From assembly GCA_964579325.1 (NCBI GenBank), contig CAZOHN010000235.1, forward strand, positions 1 through 5,559: 5,559 bases of DNA, read 5' to 3'. This document shows, piece after piece, positions 1 through 4,651 of this stretch (within the stretch, counting starts at the first letter, position 1; every line of letters starts with the position of its first letter). A program made the translations under genes and the position numbers. This stretch comes from CAZOHN01 sp964579325 (lineage in GTDB: Bacteria; Pseudomonadota; Alphaproteobacteria; Rhodobacterales; Rhodobacteraceae). A model generated the notes under the pieces. It was not told where the DNA came from. It saw nothing but the letters and a program-made list of their open reading frames with translations, and did no database searches.

Positions 1-214
1 CCCCCCCGCCCGACCACGCCCGCCCGACCACGCCCGCCCGACCACGCCCGCCGCCTCGCCGTCGAGGGCACCGGGCGGTAGCGGTAGCGGATAGCAGCCC
101 GCGCGGTTGTGTGTCTCCGCAAGGCTGAGACCGATGGCCGTGAGCCGGATCAGCGCCTGCCTCGGCCCGGGAGCGTCCACCCTGGTCGTGGACGCGGATC
201 GCCTTGAGTTTCAT
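1..214 (-). pseudogene. Decayed NADPH:quinone oxidoreductase-like gene, N-terminal part, runs off the left edge
   Basis: The ATG at 214-212 has a GGGAG ribosome site at 224-220 and opens with MKLKAIRVHDQGG, the usual beginning of zinc-free medium-chain quinone oxidoreductases (typically M-KAIRVH-x-x-GG-PEVL). The frame then fails. The continuation lies one frame over, at 177-40, and reads DAPGPRQALIRLTAIG, then an ETHNRAG-YPLPLP stretch, then GEAAGVV. This is the family's conserved N-terminal catalytic-domain core, normally GEALIR-TAIGLN and YPLPLP-GEAAGVVE. The PEVL segment between the two blocks is missing, so a small deletion with a frameshift is likely. After GVV the frame enters a 14-bp tandem repeat (8-49) and similarity stops. 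The start overlaps the stop of the upstream frame as ATGA. Intact members reduce quinones or enals with NADPH in the cytosol. Family assignment is fairly secure; decay rather than sequencing error is inferred. Confidence 0.62.
8..49. repeat. Three perfect tandem copies of a 14-bp unit
   Basis: The unit GCCCGACCACGCCC occurs head to tail at 8-21, 22-35 and 36-49, directly after a run of seven C. On the minus strand one unit encodes the Gly-Val-Val-Gly stretch of the quinone oxidoreductase remnant. Going from one to three copies adds 28 bp, which is not a multiple of three, so the expansion itself would disrupt the gene. The true copy number may be larger, as the array lies at the window edge. 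Confidence 0.9.
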
Positions 215-478
215 GCCTGCTCCCGTTCGAACCTCGCAAGCGCCACGCGGGCGGCCGATGACATTCCCCGCCGTGGCCTCGACGAGGTCGCCGGCAGGGA
301 AGGGACCCTCGTCGGGCCGCTGGCGTGTGGCTTGGCCGGATCGTCCGCGGTCGCAGCCGGGACGCCGAAATGGTGTCCGCACGACGAAAGCAATCTCCCT
401 TTCGGCGCCGACCTCCAAGGCGGCGCGCCTCCGGCCCAAGCTCTGGAGAAACCGGAGAAGGCCATATCGTCGTGTCAT
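211..478 (-). pseudogene. Unidentified short coding remnant upstream of the quinone oxidoreductase remnant
   Basis: An ATG at 478-476 opens a frame beginning MTRRYGLLRFLQSLGRRRAA and later containing EGPFPAGDLVEATAGNVIGR. Its third codon positions are mostly G or C, as expected of a real gene in this genome. Near 245 a better C-terminal ending seems to lie in another frame (RVALARFEREQA, stop at 213-211), which overlaps the next start as ATGA. Read straight through, the first frame has no stop and fuses into the quinone oxidoreductase remnant. I do not recognise a family: the GDLVEAT block loosely recalls hotdog-fold thioesterases, but too little supports that. It may be a short, broken gene once co-translated with the oxidoreductase gene, or just an open frame in GC-rich DNA. 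Confidence 0.3.
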
Positions 479-1275
479 TGAACCGCGCCCTTCGCCCCTG
501 CCCCCTTCCGGCAACGCTCCTCACCCCGCACGCCCCGCTTGCTCACGGGGGCGGGAGACGCAGGAGCGTCGGGATGATCGGAGGATCGGGAGGGTGGCGA
601 TGCGGGTCGGTTCTCCGGGTTCTTGCCACCCGGGCGGGCCGATGGCCGAGCAACGTGCCGGGTTCGGCCCGGCGGCATCGAGCGGCTCGGCACCGGCCGC
701 GCCTCGACGATCGTCGCGCCGGACTACCGAGGTCATGCCCCGCTTGCGCAGGCCGCGGCGGAGCGGCCGCCGACCCGGCGGGTCAAGATGATCGGCGTCG
801 ATTTCGCGACGCCCGGACTGGCATCGGGCAACCGGCACGACGGCTTCTGCGGGCCGGCCCACCACGGGCCCCTGCCACATCGCACCCTGATCGGAAAGGA
901 TGTCGCGACCCTTCCGGCGCTGCCGGACCGTCGGGTCGAGGTGTTCCTTCACGGTCTCAACGTCCTTGCCTCCGACGGGGTGCCGGCGCGCCCGATGGCG
1001 CGAACGGTCGGCTGACGCTGGCGCCGGTGGGGTTGGTGAACCGCCGCGAGCGTTATGGCCAGCCCGGCGCTTTCGAAGGCGACGGGAACGAGGCGCGCGA
1101 GGTCGTTGCCTGCGACCTCCGCCAGGCCGATCGGCCGCCGTTCCGGCTCGAGCCCCCGACAGACGCGCGACCGGAGATGTCCCGGGTGGCCACCGAAGCA
1201 GGCCGCGCGTCCCACCCTGCCTGGATCGACCGCCCTCTTGATCGCCACGATCAGCAGGCGCGCAAGCAGACCGGA
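479..1275. other. No recognisable gene; weak coding-like stretches on both strands
   Basis: I see no intact or assignable gene in this 0.8-kb stretch. Two frames have coding-like third-position G/C. One is a plus-strand frame from a TTG at 623 to a stop at 1015, containing STIVAPDYRGHAPLA and VEVFLHGLNVLASDG. The other is minus-strand, from about 1395 down to 950, containing LLARLLIVAIKRAVDPGR and LAEVAGNDLARLVPVAFES. Neither has a convincing ribosome site or a family I can name. Long open frames arise by chance at this GC content. Given the decayed genes on either side, this is most likely further degraded coding DNA. Confidence 0.4.
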
Positions 1276-1552
1276 CGGCCGGGCCCCGCCGATCAACTCT
1301 TCCGACAGGCGGAGGGGGTGCGCCCGCGCCATCGTCAGGCGGGTCCAGTGGCTGAAGCCCGCGCCGAAACCGCGCGAAACGCCCCCCCCAGACCAGGACG
1401 TCCGCCCCGTCCAGGACGACCTCCCGGGCCGGATCGCCAAGCGCCGCTTGGCGCGGACCATCCCCGCGCGAGGTGAACTGCCGCGCCGTCACCAAGCCCG
1501 CGATCGCCTCCCGTTCCGGCAGCTGATCGGTGTCGGACCAGGCGTTGAACTC
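1276..1552 (-). pseudogene. Probable AlkB-type Fe(II)/2-oxoglutarate dioxygenase remnant
   Basis: In one minus frame the translation contains WSDTDQ, then QAALGDPARE followed by DGADVLVWGG, then RFARFRRGLQPL, a proline-rich stretch and VGRVDRRG. In order and rough spacing these resemble AlkB: W-HSDTD (iron-binding His-x-Asp), SLGDPA, GDVVVWGG, then ARLRYHG, and a C-terminal R-x-NLTFR block. The iron-binding residues appear lost: the His of HSDTD is absent and the YHG histidine position reads Arg. The segment between SLGDPA and GDVVVWGG is shortened, and no start codon or upstream N-terminal half is visible. Intact AlkB proteins oxidatively demethylate damaged bases. A run of eight C at 1382-1389 lies in the WGG codons and is a likely indel site. 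The similarity is judged by eye; an unrelated chance frame remains possible. Confidence 0.42.
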
Positions 1553-1591
1553 CCCCCTCGGATGCCGGGGGCGGGTCCGCCGGCACCGGCG

Positions 1592-2260
1592 GCATCCCGC
1601 GCGGAACGCCGCCACGACTTCGGGCAACACGCCGGGCTGATCGAGGTGCCGCATGTGGGGCGCACCTCGCATCGCCGCTCGGCGGGCCTTCGGGATTCGC
1701 TCTGGCGGCGCCTCCGGGACGGCGGCGGGCGCCGCGAGCTCCTGCGCTCCCGCCACCACGAGTGTCGGCACATGCTCCTCCGGCAGGCGGAGCAACGCGA
1801 CATGCTCGGCCACCGCCTCCCAGGTCGCCGCCCGGTGCGGGGGTGAGGCGGCGCCCGGATGCGCGCGCACCCGTTCGACGGTCGCGGCCGGGGCCCGGAC
1901 AGTGGAACCGGCGGCCCAGCATCGGCGCGACCACGCGCACCATTCCGCCCGCCTCCGCGGCCCGTTCGCGTTAGACGATCACCTCCCGCGCCTCGGCGGG
2001 GATTTGGGGCGGACAGGCGGCAGGGACCGGGCCCTGCACGAGGCCGGGTCGGCCCAAGGCGAGGGTCATCGCAATCCTTCCGCCGAACGATACGCCCGGC
2101 ACCACGGCCGGCACCAGGATAAGCTCCCCGGCCTGCTCCCCGATCAGCCGCGTTCAGGGCGCGCGGGGTGCACCGGCCAGATCACCGCCGAAAGCCCCGA
2201 CGGAGGGAGACGGAGTACCGGCCTGCCGCGCCCGCGCGCCCTGAACGCCGATCTCACCAT
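1592..2260 (-). pseudogene. Decayed alpha/beta-hydrolase
   Basis: Three pieces of one hydrolase are spread over two frames. Piece 1 (ATG at 2260, stop at 2146-2144) contains RGRGRPVLRLPPSGLSAVIW, matching the N-terminal G-x-PVLLLPG-x-G strand and oxyanion-hole region. Piece 2 contains GVSFGGRIAMTLALGRPGLV, the nucleophile elbow (canonical GHSFGG) with the serine codon at 2090-2088; it stops at 1973-1971. Piece 3 (1810-1592) contains VPTLVVAG, then APHMRHLDQPGVLPEVVAAF, matching the acid-strand and the GHM-HLEQP catalytic-histidine region. The DLPGFG region between pieces 1 and 2 is missing. The whole is about 223 codons, against the usual 260-300. The serine and histidine survive, while the aspartate position is unclear (GAQEL for G-x-ED-x-L). 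Fold assignment is confident; the substrate cannot be given. A GGGAATGAG stretch before the ATG could be the old ribosome site. Confidence 0.68.
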
Positions 2261-2689
2261 CTCATTCCCGCCCCCAGTGCCCCGCCCCCAGTGCCCCGTG
2301 CCCCGTGCCCCTCCCCGTGCCCCGCCCCGTGCCCCGGCAGGTGCCCCGGCAGGTGCAGGCACTTCGTCGCCTCCGCCCTGCCTCGGGCGCGCGGGTCGTC
2401 CAGGGGCCGTCTTCGGAAGGCGCGCACACCGGCATTTCCCGACGCGCTCCCCGGGACGCACAGGACCCGAGCCGCTACCGGAGGGCGGTTCCGGAGGGCT
2501 TGTCCCCGGTCGCGCCGGTCGAGCTGCGCCGCTGTCCTCGGGGACAGGCCGATGATGCCACGACGTTCACCGGGCGGGGCGGCGGCGGGTTCCGCCGTCA
2601 TCGGCGGGGCCCGCCGTGCCAGGATCGCCGCATGTTGGTGACGGCAGGATGCCATCCGCGAGGCGCCCTCGGGCCGTCCGTGGCAGGTC
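2261..2689. other. Non-coding or unassigned stretch between the LuxR gene and the hydrolase remnant
   Basis: These 429 bases follow the stop of the LuxR-type gene. Open frames cross the region on both strands, but none shows a ribosome site, a plausible composition or a recognisable motif. Apart from the GTGCCCC array at 2270-2352, I see only a weak 5-bp hairpin (CGAGG-CGC-CCTCG, 2659-2671) beyond the LuxR stop. It has no T tract and is not a convincing terminator. Confidence 0.5.
2270..2352. repeat. GTGCCCC heptamer array with 14-bp and 12-bp tandem duplications
   Basis: The heptamer GTGCCCC starts at 2277, 2291, 2298, 2305, 2317, 2329 and 2341, so steps are 14, 7, 7, 12, 12 and 12 bp. Two longer duplications are embedded: GCCCCCAGTGCCCC at 2270-2283 and 2284-2297, and GTGCCCCGGCAG at 2329-2340 and 2341-2352. 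It lies just before the start of the hydrolase remnant. The stepwise unit lengths suggest serial slippage on a G/C-rich strand. No function is indicated. Confidence 0.85.
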
Positions 2690-3241
2690 TCAGCCCTGCT
2701 GGACCGCCCTCGGCTCGGCGGCATCGGCGCCGGCTTCGGTGCCCTCGGCCCGGTCGATCGCGCTCGACTCCATCAGGTCCTCGATGAAAAGGCTGAGAAG
2801 CTGGGGCCGGCCCGAGACCCCGGCCTTGCGATAGATCGCGTTGGTCTGGGCCTTGACGGTTCCCTCGCTTGTCGACCGCAGCGTGGCGATCTCGGCGGTG
2901 GACATGCCCTTGATCGCGAACAGAGCCACGTCGCGTTCGGCCGGGGTCAGGCCCCATTCGGCAAAGCGTTCCTCCAGCAGGTCGAGAAACGCCGCCGAGG
3001 CGCGGCGCAGCTTTTCCTCGGCCGCGGCGCGGGCGCGGATCGACCGGCGGAGCGCGATGGCCCCCAGCAACAGCCCGAGGATCAGCCCGACCGCCGCCCC
3101 GATTTCCAGAAGCTCGCGGGTCTGCCAGGCGATGGGCGTAGCCCGCAGCCCCAGCACCGAGGCCGCGATGTCGGACACGAAGAAGAAGGCGCAAAGGGCC
3201 TGGACCACGAGGATCGCAAGGATCAGGCTCCCGCTACGCAT
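2690..3241 (-). CDS. Membrane-anchored LuxR-type helix-turn-helix transcriptional regulator
   Basis: The protein is 183 residues. Two hydrophobic segments come first, about residues 5-23 (LILAILVVQALCAFFFV) and 47-64 (IGAAVGLILGLLLGAIAL), separated by a short loop. A charged Ala/Glu/Arg-rich helix (65-96) follows, then a LuxR/GerE helix-turn-helix at about 98-157 with the family signposts LTPAERDV, G-x-STAEIA, SEGTVK and IYRKAGV. The tail (158-183) is acidic and Ala-rich. There is no receiver or autoinducer domain, so any signal must enter through the membrane segments or the short loop. The DNA-binding part should face the cytoplasm, because RRSIRAR follows the second helix. It is the last gene of a three-gene leftward set, 63 bp after the second PepSY gene, and may regulate that set. 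The start at 3241 has only a weak G-rich ribosome site. Regulator identity is secure; targets are inferred. Confidence 0.9.
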   Translation of the reverse strand: MRSGSLILAILVVQALCAFFFVSDIAASVLGLRATPIAWQTRELLEIGAAVGLILGLLLGAIALRRSIRARAAAEEKLRRASAAFLDLLEERFAEWGLTPAERDVALFAIKGMSTAEIATLRSTSEGTVKAQTNAIYRKAGVSGRPQLLSLFIEDLMESSAIDRAEGTEAGADAAEPRAVQQG

Positions 3242-3304
3242 CGCGCCAGGCCCCCGTGCAAGGCCGGGTCCCGCGCGTGGCGGGCTCCTCCATGGCGGGC
3301 GGGC

Positions 3305-3826
3305 TCACTTGTCGTCCCCGTCGTCGTTGTCGTNNNNNNNNNNNNNNNNNNNNNNNNNNNNNNNNNNNNNNNNNNNNNNNNNNNNNNNNNNNNNNNNNNN
3401 NNNNNNNNNNNNNNNNNNNNNNNNNNNNNNNNNGTCGTTGTCGTTGTCGCCGCCGCCACCACCGCTGCCGCTGTTGTCGTCGTCGTCATCGTCATCGTCG
3501 TCGTCATAGTCGTCGTCGTCGTCGTCGTCGTCGCTCGGCGAGCTGCCGTCGATCAGGCGCGAGCCGTTCCTGTTGCCGCCGCCGATGATCTGCCAGTAGT
3601 CCCTCAGGATCTCGCCGGTGCGGGGATTGAAGATGATCTCGCGCCGTTCGGTCGCGTTCGCGGCAGCGATCCGCGTCCGGCCCAGAAGCGTGCGCGACAC
3701 GCTGATGTCGTTGTAGCCCTGGCGGCGGAGCTGACGCAGCAGTCGGTCCTCGAAACTCTGCGCCGCAGCAGGCGCGGCGAAAGCCGCTGCCGCAAGGGCC
3801 GTGAGGATGAAGTGTCTGCGGTGCAT
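3305..3826 (-). CDS. Secreted PepSY-like protein with poly-Asp tail, interrupted by an assembly gap
   Basis: Starting at 3826 the protein opens MHRRHFILTALAAAAFAAPA and then AAQS, a signal peptide with likely cleavage after residue 22. The RRHFI stretch resembles a Tat motif. Residues 24-78 form a small PepSY-like domain (LLRQLRRQGYNDISV, GRTRIAA, REIIFNPRTGEILRDYW), followed by a short linker and, from about residue 99, a run of Asp with one Tyr, then Ser/Gly and Asp/Asn. The 100-N gap (3334-3433) lies inside this tail, so the true length is unknown. The frame after the gap is still acidic (DNDDGDDK, stop) if the missing length fits. The ATG at 3895 is also in frame, but the 3826 start has GGAGAG at 3838-3833 and gives a clean signal peptide. 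It is a paralogue of the preceding gene. Small PepSY proteins are periplasmic and mostly of unknown role; cation binding by the tail is my inference. Confidence 0.85.
   Translation of the reverse strand: MHRRHFILTALAAAAFAAPAAAQSFEDRLLRQLRRQGYNDISVSRTLLGRTRIAAANATERREIIFNPRTGEILRDYWQIIGGGNRNGSRLIDGSSPSDDDDDDDDYDDDDDDDDDDNSGSGGGGGDNDNDXXXXXXXXXXXXXXXXXXXXXXXXXXXXXXXXXXDNDDGDDK
3334..3433. other. 100-base run of N (scaffold gap) within a coding repeat
   Basis: Exactly 100 N interrupt the Asp/Asn repeat of the second PepSY gene. That size is the usual placeholder for a gap of unknown length. GTC/GTT triplets flank both sides, so the gap was probably caused by collapse of the triplet repeat during assembly. 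Confidence 0.98.
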
Positions 3827-3832
3827 TTCAAG

Positions 3833-3838
3833 CTCTCC
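3833..3838 (-). promoter_or_regulatory. Ribosome binding site that sets the start of the second PepSY gene
   Basis: On the minus strand GGAGAG lies 6-11 nt before the ATG at 3826. It favours this start over the in-frame ATG at 3895, which would add a 23-residue non-signal-like extension. Confidence 0.7.
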
Positions 3839-3850
3839 GGAGCGCGAAGG

Positions 3851-3878
3851 CCCGGGCAGACCATATCGCCTGCCCGGG
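3851..3878. promoter_or_regulatory. Stem-loop in the leader of the second PepSY gene
   Basis: CCCGGGCA (3851-3858) and TGCCCGGG (3871-3878) pair perfectly around a 12-nt loop. The hairpin lies between the two PepSY genes, 25-52 nt before the downstream start. There is no T tract, so a simple intrinsic terminator is unlikely. A processing, mRNA-stabilising or partial attenuation role is possible. Confidence 0.55.
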
Positions 3879-3896
3879 TCGTGAGAAAGCCTCATT

Positions 3897-3912
3897 GCCG
3901 ATCATGATCGGC
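3897..3912. promoter_or_regulatory. Perfect 16-bp palindrome, candidate operator
   Basis: GCCGATCATGATCGGC reads the same on both strands with no spacer, typical of a site for a dimeric DNA-binding protein rather than an RNA hairpin. It lies between the stop of the first PepSY gene (3930) and the start of the second (3826), so it could control a separate promoter for the second gene. It differs from the TAAACC half-sites further upstream. Confidence 0.45.
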
Positions 3913-3929
3913 ACAGAGGATGGCAAGGG

Positions 3930-4409
3930 TCAGTCGTCGTCGTCGTTCTCGCTGCCGCCGTTGTCATCGTCGTCGCCGCCGTTGTCGTCGTCGTCGCCGC
4001 CGTTGTCATCGTCGTCGTTGCTGCCGTTATCGTCGTCGTCGTTGTCGTTGCTGCCGTTGTCGTCGTCGTCGTTGTCATCATCGTCGTCGTCGTCCGAGCC
4101 GCGGGACTTCACGAAGTCGCGGTTGCGGTCGCGGATCCGGACACCGGGGTTCGTGTTTTCCTGCGGGCGCACCGCCTCGTTCTCGGTCTTGAGGATGGCG
4201 CCGGTCACGGCATCGTAGATCGTCTCGACCTTCTCGGTGCCGCGGATCGCCTCGACCTTCACCTGGGTCCGGCCACGGGTGACCTCGATGCGGGTGTAGC
4301 CTTCGGACTGAAGCTGCGTGACAAGCGCCTCGACATTCACCTCTGCCTGGGCGACCGCGCCGAAGGCCGCGAAGGCGACGGCGAGGAGAACCGTTTTCCT
4401 GAGTTTCAT
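3930..4409 (-). CDS. Secreted PepSY-like protein with Asp/Asn/Gly heptad-repeat tail
   Basis: The 159-residue protein begins MKLRKTVLLAVAFAAFGAVA-QA, a Sec signal peptide with likely cleavage after residue 22. Residues 24-76 are PepSY-like (VEALVTQLQSEGYTRIEV, then VKVEAIRG, ETIYDAVTGAILKTE) and parallel the same region of the next gene, so the two are tandem paralogues. A basic linker (RPQENTNPGVRIRDRNRDFV) leads to a strongly acidic tail at 106-159. The tail is built on the heptad DDDDNG(G/S), with three consecutive DDDDNGG units at 132-152, ending in Asp. The start at 4409 has AAGGA at 4420-4416. The in-frame ATG at 4481 would put non-signal sequence first. The gene is first of the leftward set and faces the half-site cluster. 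The location should be periplasmic. The basic linker beside the acidic tail is odd. Function is unknown; binding of divalent cations is inferred from composition only. Confidence 0.88.
   Translation of the reverse strand: MKLRKTVLLAVAFAAFGAVAQAEVNVEALVTQLQSEGYTRIEVTRGRTQVKVEAIRGTEKVETIYDAVTGAILKTENEAVRPQENTNPGVRIRDRNRDFVKSRGSDDDDDDDNDDDDNGSNDNDDDDNGSNDDDDNGGDDDDNGGDDDDNGGSENDDDD
3933..4094. repeat. GAC/AAC triplet tract with 21-bp sub-repeat, coding
   Basis: This is the DNA of the acidic tail of the first PepSY gene. On the minus strand it is almost entirely GAC, GAT, AAC and GGC codons, with a 21-bp period encoding DDDDNG(G/S). Slippage in units of 3 or 21 bp would change tail length without breaking the frame. 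Confidence 0.85.
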
Positions 4410-4415
4410 GATCTG

Positions 4416-4420
4416 TCCTT
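4416..4420 (-). promoter_or_regulatory. Ribosome binding site that sets the start of the first PepSY gene
   Basis: On the minus strand AAGGA lies 6 nt before the ATG at 4409 and supports this start over the in-frame ATG at 4481. Confidence 0.75.
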
Positions 4421-4500
4421 TTCCGGTTTGGGGCGCCCCGTGGTCGGGTTGCCGGTGACGCCAATCCAGCACGCCACCCACACCGGGACCATTGCGCAGA

Positions 4501-4555
4501 GGTTTACCGGCAGCGCCATAAACCGCGGGGCAAGCGCCCTAAACCGTGGTTTAGG
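4501..4555. promoter_or_regulatory. Cluster of four TAAACC/GGTTTA half-sites, candidate operators
   Basis: GGTTTA (4501-4506) and TAAACC (4519-4524) form one wide inverted pair. TAAACC (4540-4545) and GGTTTA (4548-4553) form a tight one, inside the perfect 18-bp element CCTAAACCGTGGTTTAGG (4538-4555). The two same-direction TAAACC copies are 21 bp apart, two turns of the helix, so they lie on the same DNA face. Both continue as TAAACCGYGG. These A/T-rich words stand out in very GC-rich DNA. The binding protein is unknown; the neighbouring LuxR-type regulator is a reasonable candidate. Confidence 0.65.
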
Positions 4556-4651
4556 CCGGGTTTGCGGCGGCCTTGGCGCCCGTCCCGTCGCAAGTTTGCC
4601 GCAATCCCGGCTATACCGGGGTGGCCTGAGAAACGCGGGACCGCCGATCAG

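Larger units (their letters stand above)
4410..4651. promoter_or_regulatory. Divergent intergenic control region
   Basis: This 242-bp spacer separates the leftward PepSY/LuxR set from the rightward Sel1 gene. It contains the TAAACC half-site cluster (4501-4555). A TATACC hexamer at 4612-4617 could be the -10 of the Sel1 gene, about 35 nt before its start, but I find no good -35 at 17 bp. A 10-bp palindrome, GGGGCGCCCC (4430-4439), lies close to the first PepSY gene. No small gene is supported here. Confidence 0.6.

Noticed and set aside
8..49. CRISPR array
   Set aside because: The repeats are head to tail without spacers and only 14 bp long.
623..1015. Plus-strand frame from a TTG, with VAPDYRGH resembling an alpha/beta-hydrolase strand
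   Set aside because: The residues after the motif do not continue like a hydrolase, no ribosome site was found, and the stretch is short. Noted only as a coding-like frame in the unassigned region.
521..1870. A 449-codon open minus frame taken as one protein
   Set aside because: Its first part matches the hydrolase C-terminus, the middle resembles AlkB, and the rest is Arg/Pro/Gly-rich with no recognisable domain. The length reflects scarcity of stops in GC-rich DNA.
2659..2671. Hairpin after the LuxR-type gene as a terminator
   Set aside because: The stem is only 5 bp with a 3-nt loop and no T tract follows; such hairpins are expected by chance at this GC content.
3895..4218. Plus-strand frame rich in Ser, Pro and Leu opposite the first PepSY gene
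   Set aside because: It is the antisense of the Asp/Asn triplet repeat; the Ser and Leu runs follow directly from GTC triplets read in another frame. The minus frame has a signal peptide and a ribosome site.
4596..4617. TTGCCG and TATACC as a standard -35/-10 promoter pair
   Set aside because: They are separated by only 10 bp, too short for a sigma-70 promoter. The TATACC alone is kept as a weak candidate.
4562..4651. N-terminal extension of the Sel1 protein from the ATG at 4562
   Set aside because: The extra 30 residues are Arg/Pro-rich and would place the hydrophobic anchor away from the N-terminus. The ATG at 4652 gives a normal signal-anchor layout.
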